The notes beneath the pieces were generated by a model. That model worked only from the letters and a program-made list of their open reading frames with translations. It had not been told where the DNA came from and ran no database searches. 18,857 bases of DNA, from the NCBI GenBank assembly GCA_045605025.1, contig JAZUPE010000021.1:1-18857 (forward strand), given 5' to 3'. The position numbers and the translations under genes were made by a program. Origin of the DNA: SIG598 sp045605025 (GTDB taxonomy: Bacteria > Bacillota > Clostridia > Oscillospirales > Acutalibacteraceae). This document shows, one piece after another, positions 1 to 7,283 of the stretch. Each line of letters starts with the position of its first letter. Position 1 is the first letter of the stretch.

Positions 1-4
1 TAAA

Positions 5-616
5 TCAACTCCTTGGCTCACAGAACGACATGGCTACGATCCGACTTCGGTCAAGGGCGGCCTGTACCTTTTTGTACATGGGAATGCTTGCCAGCATCAC
101 GCCGAAGACCACGGCGGCCAGCAGCGGGATTATGACCACAAAAACAAGGGCGCTGGGAGTATCGATGGTAAAGGCCATTATCATCGCACCGAACACCACG
201 AAGGGGGAGCGCAGAAGCAGCCGCAGCGTCAGATTGACACCGGTCTGCACCTGATCAACGTCGCTGGTCATGCGGGTGATGAGGGTGGCGATGCCTGCCT
301 CGTCCAGCTGGGAATAGGACAGGTTCTGGATATGCTCAAACAGCGCGTGACGCACCCTGCGGGCAAGTCCCGTGGATGCCTTCGCGGCGTAATACTGCGC
401 GGTAAGCGAGCAGGCAAGACCGATTATCGCCAGTCCGCCCAGAATCAGCCCTGCGTAAAAGACGTAATTGCGGTTGCCTGCGGATACGCCGTTGTCAATG
501 ATGGCGGCCACCACCAGCGGGACAAACAGCTCCAGCAAAGCCTCGGTCAGCTTGAAAAGCGGTCCAAGGACGGTTTCTTTCCTGTAGTCGCCCAGATGGC
601 GAAGCGTTTTCTTCAT
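5..616 (-). pseudogene. ABC transporter half, N-terminal membrane part, truncated
   Basis: This encodes the first part of an exporter-type ABC half-transporter (LmrA/MsbA-like, ABC_membrane fold). Membrane segments lie near residues 20-42, 53-75, 130-150 and 155-178. The family signature between helices 2 and 3 is present (LARRVRHALFEHIQ, then LITRMTSDVDQVQ). Such proteins normally run to about 570-600 residues with a C-terminal ATPase. Here the match stops at 'ALDR': the family would continue with something like VT..TRENLTGVR, but 13 unrelated residues and a TGA follow. ATG at 616 has GGAGG upstream. The gene follows the methyltransferase gene by about 100 bp on the same strand. An AAGGAG motif just after the stop (9-14) suggests another gene starts outside the window. 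The break could be a real insertion or deletion, or an assembly join; the sequence cannot tell which. Confidence 0.7.
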
Positions 617-678
617 CGTGACCTCCGGATGGTATGATGATTGGTATATTGTTGCCCGATATTCATCGGACGTTCAAA

Positions 679-704
679 GGCTGCCGTAAAAAATCACGGC
701 AGCC
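679..704 (-). terminator. hairpin between methyltransferase and ABC genes
   Basis: A perfect 9-bp stem (GGCTGCCGT / ACGGCAGCC) encloses an 8-base loop, just after the methyltransferase stop codon. On the minus strand only TTT follows, so termination is probably partial and the ABC gene may be read from upstream. Confidence 0.5.
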
Positions 705-715
705 CGAAAGATATA

Positions 716-1948
716 TCAGAATACGATGGCGCCGTAGAATTCCGCCACGCGGCGAATCACGGCCTCGTCCAGCGCGCTTCGGGAGTCCACTATTGCCCGT
801 CCGTGGAAGTTGCGCAGCGCGGCGTCCAGAATGGCTTCGTCGTCGCACAGGATGGCGATGGGCAGACGGCTCATGGGCGCAGCTTCGCTGAGAGTGCGCA
901 CGTCTTCCTCGGTCTCCACGCGAACCACCGCTACGTTGACCCGTTCGTCCTCCAGCTCAATCAGATCGTCCTCAAGCCCCCATGAACACTCGATGGGCTC
1001 GGACAGATTGATATCGCCCGGCTCCTCGGGCAGGAAGAATACGCTGCTTTCGTTGGCGCATATCTGATCAGCGCAGCAGGGAACAGTGACCTCGCCGATG
1101 CCGGAAGCCAGCTCAGCCAGACCGGCGATGTGTTCCGGACCGGTGCCGCAGCAGCCGCCCAGAATAACAGCGCCGGACTTGATTACGTTCTTCATTTCAT
1201 TGACAAACTGGGCGCAGTCGAGGTCGAATCTGCCGGGATGCTCCGGATCGGGGCGACCGGCGTTGGGCTTGGCGATGAGAGGCACCTTGGCACACACCAT
1301 GGCTCGATAGAACAGTTCGTCCAGACCGGCGGGACCCTCGGAGCAGTTGATGCCGATGGCGGCGGCGCCCAGCTCCTGCAGCGTGACCACGCAGGCGGGC
1401 AGAGTGCTGCCCATGAGAGTGCGTCCGTTGCCGTCAACGGTGATGGAAACGAACACCGGCACGCCCAGATCACGTGTGGCAATCAGACCGGCGCGGCATT
1501 CCCAGAGACTCATCATGGTCTCAAAGCCGATGAAGTCCACCCCTGCGTCCACAAGAGCCTTGCCCTGTTCGCGGAAAATATCCACCAGCTGGTCAAATGT
1601 GGCGTCACCATACGGTTCGATAAACAGACCGGTGATGGACACATCGCCGCCTACCAGTACTCCCTCGCCAACGGCATTGCGGGTGAGCTGTACCAGTTCG
1701 CGGTTGATGCGCGCCACGTCATTCTCCAGTCCGAAGGCCTTGAGACGGTGACGGTTGGCTTCAAAGGTGGGAGCGTAAACCGCGTTGGAACCTGCTTCGG
1801 CGTAAGCTTTCTGAACGGCGGTCAGCACCTCGGGGTGTTCAAGATTCCACAGCTCGCCGCACACGCCCTCCGGCTTGCCGGCGGCCATGAGCTGGGTGCC
1901 GGTTGCGCCGTCCAGTATAAGCGGCAGCTTGAAAGGGAAACTGTCCAT
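716..1948 (-). CDS. homocysteine S-methyltransferase family protein with partial pterin-like tail
   Basis: Residues 5-285 form an S-methyl_trans TIM barrel, the first module of cobalamin-dependent methionine synthase, which binds homocysteine through zinc. The N-terminal LILDGATGTQL motif is present, as are the three zinc cysteines: C202 in GINCSEG and C266/C267 in GGCCGTGPEH. Residues about 335-410 resemble the first strands of the pterin (methyltetrahydrofolate) barrel of MetH (LPIAILCDDEAILDAAL, then FHGRAIVDS, then FYGAIVF). The protein stops there at 410 residues, with no complete pterin barrel and no B12 domain. ATG at 1948 is chosen because TTGGAGGACGAA precedes it; an upstream in-frame TTG would swallow the ribosome site. 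It has its own promoter. The methyl donor cannot be assigned: a partner subunit encoded elsewhere, or a free methylated donor, are both possible. Confidence 0.85.
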   Translation of the reverse strand: MDSFPFKLPLILDGATGTQLMAAGKPEGVCGELWNLEHPEVLTAVQKAYAEAGSNAVYAPTFEANRHRLKAFGLENDVARINRELVQLTRNAVGEGVLVGGDVSITGLFIEPYGDATFDQLVDIFREQGKALVDAGVDFIGFETMMSLWECRAGLIATRDLGVPVFVSITVDGNGRTLMGSTLPACVVTLQELGAAAIGINCSEGPAGLDELFYRAMVCAKVPLIAKPNAGRPDPEHPGRFDLDCAQFVNEMKNVIKSGAVILGGCCGTGPEHIAGLAELASGIGEVTVPCCADQICANESSVFFLPEEPGDINLSEPIECSWGLEDDLIELEDERVNVAVVRVETEEDVRTLSEAAPMSRLPIAILCDDEAILDAALRNFHGRAIVDSRSALDEAVIRRVAEFYGAIVF

Positions 1949-1971
1949 TTCGTCCTCCAAAATCAATTATC

Positions 1972-1988
1972 GGCTGCCTTGCGCAGCC
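1972..1988 (-). other. leader hairpin of methyltransferase mRNA
   Basis: GGCTGC / GCAGCC form a 6-bp stem with a 5-base loop in the 5' untranslated region, about 24 bases before the start codon. It has no U-tract and matches no riboswitch I recognise, such as the SAM type. It may only stabilise the mRNA. Confidence 0.3.
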
Positions 1989-1998
1989 TGTGAGGCAG

Positions 1999-2028
1999 AT
2001 TATACCAAAAGTATATCACCCGTGTCAA
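1999..2028 (-). promoter_or_regulatory. sigma-A promoter of the methyltransferase gene
   Basis: TTGACA, an 18-bp spacer and TATAAT with an extended TG (TGGTATAAT). The TGA stop of the upstream membrane-protein gene lies inside the -35 box, so the two transcription units abut directly. Transcription should start near 1992. Confidence 0.8.
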
Positions 2029-2501
2029 CCGCGCAGACAATCTCTGTAGTGCTGCAGATGTATGCCGATGTGACCAATGCCGAGAATGACGGCGGCGAGG
2101 ATCATCCATATCACCTTTCCGTACACGCCCAGCAGCAGGAACGCCGCCACGGGCAGCACCGCTCCGGGGAGAGGGATTCCCAGAACGGTGCTGCCGTAAA
2201 AGTCCATCAGCGTGCGTTTGCTGCGGAAATAGCGCGCCCACCACAGCTCGTACAGCGCCATCAGCGCGAATGCTGCCGCCAGCCACAGGCACCACGGCGA
2301 CCACGGGCGCAGGTTGAAATCGGAAAATATCAGTGCGCAGCAGGTGGCTGCCGCTTCACCGACGCGTTCAAAAAAGCCCAGCACCCTGTTCTCGCCTTCG
2401 GCGCTGTAGCCCTCGGGAATATTGCGCGCCCAGACAATGTTGGGCACAAACAGCATCAGCAGAAATACCAGTCCCACGTAGGAAAATCCAAAATGTCCCA
2501 T
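2025..2501 (-). CDS. conserved five-helix integral membrane protein, PadR-linked
   Basis: This 158-residue protein is mostly hydrophobic. Predicted membrane segments lie near residues 5-24, 45-62, 68-90, 107-128 and 130-150. It has no signal peptide or catalytic motif I recognise. Similar small membrane proteins are, from memory, often found next to PadR regulators in Clostridia, and no biochemical function is known to me. The start ATG at 2501 follows AAAGGAG, and the PadR stop codon ends only 3 bases upstream, so the pair is co-transcribed and probably translationally coupled. It is plausibly the target controlled by the PadR protein, for example in response to membrane or drug stress; that is inference. 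Confidence 0.75.
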   Translation of the reverse strand: MGHFGFSYVGLVFLLMLFVPNIVWARNIPEGYSAEGENRVLGFFERVGEAAATCCALIFSDFNLRPWSPWCLWLAAAFALMALYELWWARYFRSKRTLMDFYGSTVLGIPLPGAVLPVAAFLLLGVYGKVIWMILAAVILGIGHIGIHLQHYRDCLRG

Positions 2502-2504
2502 GGT

Positions 2505-3047
2505 TCATTCTCCTTTCAGCAGGGCTTTTGCCTCCCTGCACCAATCAAGATAGGCATTGTATGTCTTTATGCCGAACTCCACGGTCAGCAGATAATATCT
2601 GTGCGCATCGTCTCCGTCGGAGGCGGAGGAGAGCGCGTTCCGTGCCTGCTCCAGACGGGGCAGTTCCGCTTCCGTGCGGCGTTCAAAGGCTTCGATGTGC
2701 TCCAGAGCCTGCTCTGCGCCGGCGTCCTGCCCGAAGAACAGCTTGAGCAGAGTCTCGTACCGCAGCTCGTCCCTTTGCGCAGGCTGCCCCAGCCAGACTC
2801 TCAGATGCTCGCGTCCCTCGTCGGTGATAGCGTACACCAGCCGTTCCCGACCGCCGTCGGCTTCCGCGCGCCGTGTTGCCAGCCCGTTTTCCACAAGCTG
2901 ACCGAGAGTGGGGTAGATACTGCCGAAGCTGGCACCCCAGAAGTATTTCAGCGCGGTGTCCATGCGCCGCTTGATCTCGTAGCCGGTCAGCTCCTCGTGG
3001 CTGAGCAGCCCCAGAATAACGCAGTCAAGTTTCTTTTCCGATGCCAT
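2505..3047 (-). CDS. PadR family transcriptional regulator
   Basis: The 180-residue protein has a PadR winged helix in residues 1-85. The N-terminal helix has the typical LDCVILGLLSHEELTGYEIK pattern. The wing region contains SIYPTLGQLVENGLA and the strand region RLVYAITDEG. A C-terminal coiled-coil dimerisation region (about 95-178) is of the Vir_act_alpha_C type. ATG at 3047 is preferred over ATG at 3056, because the AAAGGAG site ends almost on the upstream ATG and is 9 bases from the downstream one. It is the first gene of a two-gene operon. A perfect palindrome between its promoter and start codon implies autorepression. The ligand is unknown. Confidence 0.9.
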   Translation of the reverse strand: MASEKKLDCVILGLLSHEELTGYEIKRRMDTALKYFWGASFGSIYPTLGQLVENGLATRRAEADGGRERLVYAITDEGREHLRVWLGQPAQRDELRYETLLKLFFGQDAGAEQALEHIEAFERRTEAELPRLEQARNALSSASDGDDAHRYYLLTVEFGIKTYNAYLDWCREAKALLKGE

Positions 3048-3063
3048 TGCCGCCATCTCCTTT

Positions 3064-3082
3064 ATATATCAGTCTGATATAT
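3064..3082. promoter_or_regulatory. PadR-type operator, 19-bp perfect palindrome
   Basis: ATATATCAG-T-CTGATATAT is a perfect inverted repeat with one central base. It sits downstream of the -10 box (around +8 to +26) and directly before the padR ribosome site. AT-rich palindromes of this form are typical PadR targets. It is the likely site of autorepression. Confidence 0.7.
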
Positions 3083-3096
3083 CGCAGTGTGCTGTC

Positions 3097-3125
3097 AGTA
3101 TACAATGCCGGAGTACCGATGTCAA
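3097..3125 (-). promoter_or_regulatory. sigma-A promoter of the padR operon
   Basis: TTGACA, a 17-bp spacer and TATACT, close to consensus. Transcription should begin about 3090, immediately before the palindromic operator. Confidence 0.8.
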
Positions 3126-3212
3126 GTCCTTTGATACCCGGCTGCACTGCGTTGCGCAAAAGTTCGCCGGAAAAAGATTGATAATTTTTTGCCATATTGG
3201 GCATAATGGGTA

Positions 3213-3241
3213 TTGCGTTTGATTGACATTTGGTGTAAAAT
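3213..3241 (+). promoter_or_regulatory. possible promoter of PEP carboxykinase gene
   Basis: TTGCGT, a 17-bp spacer and TAAAAT. A TTGACA at 3223-3228 has no well-spaced -10 box, so the first pairing is the better one. The assignment is tentative. Confidence 0.4.
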
Positions 3242-3253
3242 AAGCACAGACTA

Positions 3254-3294
3254 GGGAAGTATGGATATCTTCCCGATTTCAGCCCGAGCGGCTG
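3254..3294 (+). other. two small hairpins in the PEP carboxykinase leader
   Basis: GGGAAG / CTTCCC (3254-3259 with 3269-3274) and CAGCC / GGCTG (3280-3284 with 3290-3294) lie at the predicted 5' end of the transcript. 5'-end hairpins often stabilise abundant mRNAs. No terminator follows them. Confidence 0.35.
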
Positions 3295-3334
3295 GGTTAC
3301 AATGTACAATACTACTGTAAAAGGAGTTAGAATT

Positions 3335-5158
3335 ATGGCACCTACCACCAATCCCACCCTTCTTAAGTGGCTTGATGAGATGACCGCTCTGATGACCCCT
3401 GATAAGGTTGTCTGGATCGACGGTTCCGAGGAGCAGCTCGAAGCTCTCCGTGCCGAGGCTTGCGCCACCGGCGAGATGGAGAAGCTCAACGAGGAGCTCT
3501 ATCCCGGCTGCTATCTGCATCGCACCAAGGCCAACGACGTCGCCCGTGTTGAGGACAGAACCATCATCTGCTCCCGCAAGGAAGAAGACGCCGGCCCCAC
3601 CAACCACTGGATGGATCCCGCCAAGGCTTACGAAATGCTCTATGACATTGCTCGCGGTCGCTATGCCGGCAGAACAATGTATATTATTCCTTATTCCATG
3701 GGTCCTGTCGGCTCCGAGTTCTCGTAGGCCGGTATCGAGCTGACCGACTCCATCTACGTTGTACTCAACATGGCCATCATGACCCGCGTCGGCTTCAGCG
3801 TCCTCGAGGCTCTGGGCGACAGCAATGACTGGGTACGCGGCCTGCACGCCAAGTGCGACATCGATCAGGAAAAGAGATGGATTGCCCACTTCCCCGAGGA
3901 CAACACCATCAACTCTGACAACTCTGGTTACGGCGGAAACGTTCTGCTGGGCAAGAAGTGCTTCGCTCTGCGTATCGCTTCCTATCAGGGCAAGAACGAA
4001 GGCTGGATGGCTGAGCATATGCTCATCCTCGGTCTGACCAAGCCCGGTGAAGAGACCAAGTATGTTGCCGCTGCTTTCCCCTCTGCCTGCGGCAAGACCA
4101 ACCTGGCCATGCTCATTCCTCCCGAGGAGTTCGAGAAGAAGGGCTACAAGGTTGAAACCATCGGCGACGACATCGCCTGGATCCGCGTCGGTGAGGACGG
4201 CAGACTGTATGCCATCAACCCCGAGAACGGCTTCTTCGGCGTTGCCCCCGGCACCAACAGCCACTCCAACTACAACGCTCTGGCTTCTACCAAGAAGGGC
4301 GCTATCTTTACCAACGTTGTTCACGATCTGGACAACAACACCGTTTGGTGGGAGAAGTGCGATGATCCCGTACCCACCAACGCTATCGACTGGCTCGGCC
4401 GTCCCTGGAACGCTGAGATCCGCGACAAGAACGTTGCCGAGGCTGAGGCTACCGGCGATGCTGCCAAGATCAAGATGGCAAAGTGCGGCGCTCATCCCAA
4501 CAGCCGTTTCACCGCTCCTGCCGAGAACTGCCCCTGCATCAGCCCTGCTTTCGCAACTGGTGAAGGTGTTCCCCTGTCCGCCATTATCTTCGGCGGCCGC
4601 CGCGCCAAGACCGCTCCCCTGGTATACCAGAGCCGCGACTGGAACAACGGCGTGTTCGTAGGCTCCATCATGGCTTCCGAGACCACCGCTGCCGCTGCCG
4701 GCGCTGTTGGTGTCGTTCGTCGTGATCCCATGGCTATGCTGCCCTTCTGCGGATATCACATGGCTGACTACTGGACCCACTGGATCGAGATGGGCAAGAA
4801 GATCGGTGACAAGGCTCCCAAGATCTTCAACGTCAACTGGTTCCGTACCGATGATAACGGCGACTTCATCTGGCCGGGTTACGGTGAGAACCTCCGTGTC
4901 CTCGACTGGATCATCGACCGCTGCGAAGGCAAGGTCGACGCTGACGAGACCGCTATCGGTTACGTTCCCAAGGCTGAGGACATCAACCTCAACGGCCTCG
5001 ACTTCTCTCTGGATCAGCTCAAGGGCATCCTTGCCATCGACAAGGAGCTGTGGGCTGCTGAGGCTGACGGTATCGAGGAATACTACAAGAAGTTCGGCGA
5101 CAGACTGCCTGAGGAGCTGAAGAATCAGCTTGCTACCCTCAAGGCCAACCTCGCCTGA
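3335..5158 (+). CDS. pckG: phosphoenolpyruvate carboxykinase (GTP), interrupted by in-frame TAG
   Basis: This cytosolic enzyme interconverts oxaloacetate + GTP and PEP + CO2 + GDP. The full frame is 607 codons, normal for the GTP family. The GTP-type P-loop FPSACGKTN is near residues 248-256 and distinguishes it from the ATP-type enzyme. Other family motifs are RTMYIIPYSMGPVGS (about 113-127), GKKCFALR with the metal-binding lysine region (about 206-213), GDDIAWI (277-283), SRDWNNGVFVGS and NWFRTDDNG. ATG at 3335 follows AAAGGAG; the in-frame ATG at 3302 would place that site inside the gene. Codon 131 is TAG. The frame is unchanged across it and the next residues (AGIELTDSIYVV) are fully conserved, so without readthrough only a 130-residue fragment would be made. 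Codon use is that of a highly expressed gene on both sides. The possibilities are a recent nonsense mutation, a sequencing error, or amber suppression. A strong terminator follows. Confidence 0.9.
3725..3727 (+). other. in-frame amber codon in pckG
   Basis: TAG is read in the same frame as the sequence before and after it. In vertebrate PEPCK, as I remember it, the matching segment is PLAKIGIELTDSPYVV, so the TAG falls on the lysine position. One AAG to TAG change would explain it. No SECIS-like or pyrrolysine-insertion structure could be confirmed by eye. Confidence 0.85.
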
Positions 5159-5182
5159 TCTCTTAACTTGTGACTTAAAGCG

Positions 5183-5220
5183 AAAGGGCGGATATCATTC
5201 CGCCCTTTTGCGTATTTTTT
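5183..5220 (+). terminator. terminator after pckG
   Basis: A 9-bp stem AAAGGGCGG / CCGCCCTTT with an 8-base loop is followed by TTTT and, after a short gap, another T-rich run. Confidence 0.85.
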
Positions 5221-5247
5221 CAGAATTAATACATGGAGGTTCCGATC

Positions 5248-6957
5248 ATGTCTGTAAACGCACTTTATGAGCTGTGGCTCAGCAAAGTCACCGACGCAGA
5301 GCTGCTGGGTGAACTGAAGGCCGCCGCAGGCAACGCCGAGGAGATCAACGACCGCTTCTTCCAGACCCTCGCCTTCGGTACCGGCGGTCTGCGCGGTGTC
5401 ATCGGCGCAGGTACCAACCGCATGAACATTTATACCGTGGGTCTGGCCTCACAGGCTCTGGCTGCATGGGTGCTTGAGAACGGTAAGAGCAAGAGTGTCG
5501 CCATCGGTTACGATTCCCGCATCAAGTCTGACGTCTTTGCCCGCACCGCTGCAGCCGTTCTGGCCGCCAACGGTGTCAAAGTATACATCTGGCCCGAACT
5601 GGTTCCCACTCCCTGTGTGAGCTGGGCTGTCCGTGAGCTGGGCTGTGATTCCGGTATCGTCATCACCGCCAGCCACAACCCCGCCAAGTACAACGGTTTC
5701 AAGTGCTACGCCCCCGAGGGCTATCAGATGACCGACGAGGGCGCTGCCCAGATCGAAGCTCTGATGCGCTCCTTTGACATTTTTGATGACGTTAAGCACG
5801 GCGATTTCGACAAGCTCCTCGCTGAGGGCACCATCGAATACATCGGACAGGATGTCATGGACAGGTTCCTGGACGCTGTGGCTTCCGCTTCCGTCAATCC
5901 CGGTGTCTGCAAGGATTCCGGCATGAAGGTCATCTACACTCCGCTGTGCGGCACCGGCAACAAGCCCGTCCGCGCCATCCTCAGCAGGATCGGTGTGGAT
6001 GATGTCACCGTCGTTGCCTGTCAGGAACTGCCCGACGGCAACTTCCCCCGTGCTCCTTTCCCCAATCCCGAGATCCGCGAGGCTTTCGAGGCTTCCCTCG
6101 AGCTGACCGAGACCGTTCCCGCCGACCTGCTGCTTGCCACCGATCCCGACTGCGACCGCGTTGGTATCGCCGTGCGCACTCCCGAAGGAGAATACAAGCT
6201 GCTCAGCGGTAATGAGACCGGAGCTCTTATGCTGGATTACGTCCTGAGCCAGCGCAAGGCAAACGGCACTCTGCCTGCCGCTCCTCTGGCTGTCAAGACT
6301 ATCGTGACCAGCGTACTGGCTGAAAAGATCGCCGCAGCATATGGCTGTGAGCTGCGCAACGTGCTCACCGGCTTCAAGTACATCGGCGAGATCGTCACCG
6401 ATCTTGAGAAGGACGGCGAGGCTGACCGCTTCGTCATGGGCTACGAGGAGAGCTACGGCTATCTGTTCGGCTCCCACGTCCGCGACAAGGATGCCGTCGT
6501 CGCATCCATGATGATCTGTGAGATGGCTGCGTATTACAAGAAGGCTCAGGGCAAGTCTCTGCTGCAGGTTCTCGAGGAGCTGTACGCCAGGTATGGTTTC
6601 TGCCGCCACGGTCTCATCAACATCACCTTCGAGGGTGAGAGCGGCATGAAGCAGATGGCTGCCATCATGGACAATCTGCGCACCAATCCTCCCGCTGAGG
6701 TTGCCGGCGCTGCCGTTATCGGTCGCCGCGACTATCTCAACTCCGTTGCCTATGAGGCAGACGGCGAAAAGGAGATCAAGCTGCCCAGGAGCAATGTCAT
6801 GGAGTTCCTGCTGGCTGACGGCGGCGCGTTCATCGCCCGTCCCTCCGGCACCGAGCCCAAGATCAAGTTCTACCTCACCGCCGTGGAAGCCACCGACGAA
6901 GCCGCTCTTGATCGCATCGCGGTTCTGGACAAGGCTGTCCGTGAGATCGTCGGCTGA
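5248..6957 (+). CDS. pgcA: phospho-sugar mutase, PgcA-type alpha-phosphoglucomutase
   Basis: This enzyme of the alpha-D-phosphohexomutase family probably interconverts glucose-1-phosphate and glucose-6-phosphate in the cytosol. The 569 residues match the usual Firmicutes PgcA length. All four active-site loops are present. Phosphoserine loop: TASHNPAKYNG (S142). Metal loop: DPDCDR (299-304). Sugar-specificity loop: YEESYGY (399-405). Phosphate-binding loop: RPSGTEPK (531-538). The EESYG sugar loop fits the glucose/mannose branch rather than phosphoglucosamine mutase. ATG at 5248 is chosen because GGAGG lies 10 bases upstream; the earlier in-frame ATG (5233) overlaps that site. It follows pckG in the same direction, beyond a terminator, and both genes serve gluconeogenesis and storage or cell-wall sugar supply. 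No clear promoter of its own was found, so it may depend partly on readthrough from pckG. Confidence 0.92.
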   Translation: MSVNALYELWLSKVTDAELLGELKAAAGNAEEINDRFFQTLAFGTGGLRGVIGAGTNRMNIYTVGLASQALAAWVLENGKSKSVAIGYDSRIKSDVFARTAAAVLAANGVKVYIWPELVPTPCVSWAVRELGCDSGIVITASHNPAKYNGFKCYAPEGYQMTDEGAAQIEALMRSFDIFDDVKHGDFDKLLAEGTIEYIGQDVMDRFLDAVASASVNPGVCKDSGMKVIYTPLCGTGNKPVRAILSRIGVDDVTVVACQELPDGNFPRAPFPNPEIREAFEASLELTETVPADLLLATDPDCDRVGIAVRTPEGEYKLLSGNETGALMLDYVLSQRKANGTLPAAPLAVKTIVTSVLAEKIAAAYGCELRNVLTGFKYIGEIVTDLEKDGEADRFVMGYEESYGYLFGSHVRDKDAVVASMMICEMAAYYKKAQGKSLLQVLEELYARYGFCRHGLINITFEGESGMKQMAAIMDNLRTNPPAEVAGAAVIGRRDYLNSVAYEADGEKEIKLPRSNVMEFLLADGGAFIARPSGTEPKIKFYLTAVEATDEAALDRIAVLDKAVREIVG

Positions 6958-7006
6958 TAAGGCTGAACTGAATCAGAGCGAATAGCTCTGAAATTGCATG
7001 AAAAAT

Positions 7007-7058
7007 ACCGCCGCGCATTTCTGAGCGATTGAAATGTGCGGCGGTTATTACTTTCTTG
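7007..7058 (+). terminator. terminator after pgcA
   Basis: A 15-bp stem (7007-7021 with 7031-7045, one G-U pair) with a 9-base loop, followed by a T-rich stretch that is not a pure T run. Confidence 0.75.
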
Positions 7059-7097
7059 GTTGAATCAACTAGATGAAAAATAATGAAAAACTATGAA

Positions 7098-7226
7098 TCA
7101 GCGGCGTTTCTTGCTTTTCTTTACGTTGTTACGGTTTGAAGGTATATTCAGCTTTCCGCTGACAGCAACAGCCTGCTGGGCAGCCTTGCGCTGTATAATA
7201 ACTATAATACCAAGCGAAAAAGTCAA
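7098..7226 (-). CDS. doubtful 42-residue basic membrane peptide
   Basis: A minus-strand frame starting at TTG 7226 would encode a short hydrophobic stretch (FSLGIIVII), a linker and a very basic tail (NNVKKSKKRR). There is no ribosome binding site before the TTG and the reading frame lies downstream of the dtxR terminator, so it may not be translated. The same frame runs open up to the dtxR stop codon. It is listed because the hydrophobic-then-basic pattern is unusual for random sequence. Confidence 0.2.
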   Translation of the reverse strand: MTFSLGIIVIIQRKAAQQAVAVSGKLNIPSNRNNVKKSKKRR

Positions 7227-7249
7227 GTAAAAAACAATCTCAAAACAAA

Positions 7250-7274
7250 CGGGGTCATGTTGTGCATGACCCCG
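7250..7274 (-). terminator. terminator after dtxR-family gene
   Basis: A perfect 10-bp stem CGGGGTCATG / CATGACCCCG with a 5-base loop. On the minus strand it is followed by T-rich DNA (TTTGTTTTGAG, then TTTTTT). Confidence 0.75.
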
Positions 7275-7283
7275 ACAGTTGAA

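Larger units (their letters stand above)
6958..7283. other. intergenic region between pgcA and dtxR
   Basis: This 326-bp stretch between convergent genes holds a minor hairpin (CAGAGC / GCTCTG, 6974-6990), the pgcA terminator and the dtxR terminator. Between the two terminators the minus strand shows a doubtful short basic reading frame. No RNA gene is evident. Confidence 0.6.

Noticed and set aside
1130..1993. Plus-strand open frame of 287 codons opposite the methyltransferase
   Set aside because: The opposite strand encodes a complete methyltransferase with zinc ligands; this frame has no recognisable motif.
1875..3077. Plus-strand open frame of 400 codons opposite the membrane protein and padR
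   Set aside because: It spans two real minus-strand genes and their promoter; composition is typical of a shadow frame.
3251..4780. 509-codon open frame antisense to pckG
   Set aside because: Its protein is low-complexity (Gly, Val, Ala, His rich) without domains. It comes from the strongly biased codon use of pckG on the other strand.
5449..6609. 386-codon open frame antisense to pgcA
   Set aside because: Shadow of the conserved mutase gene; no ribosome site and no family resemblance.
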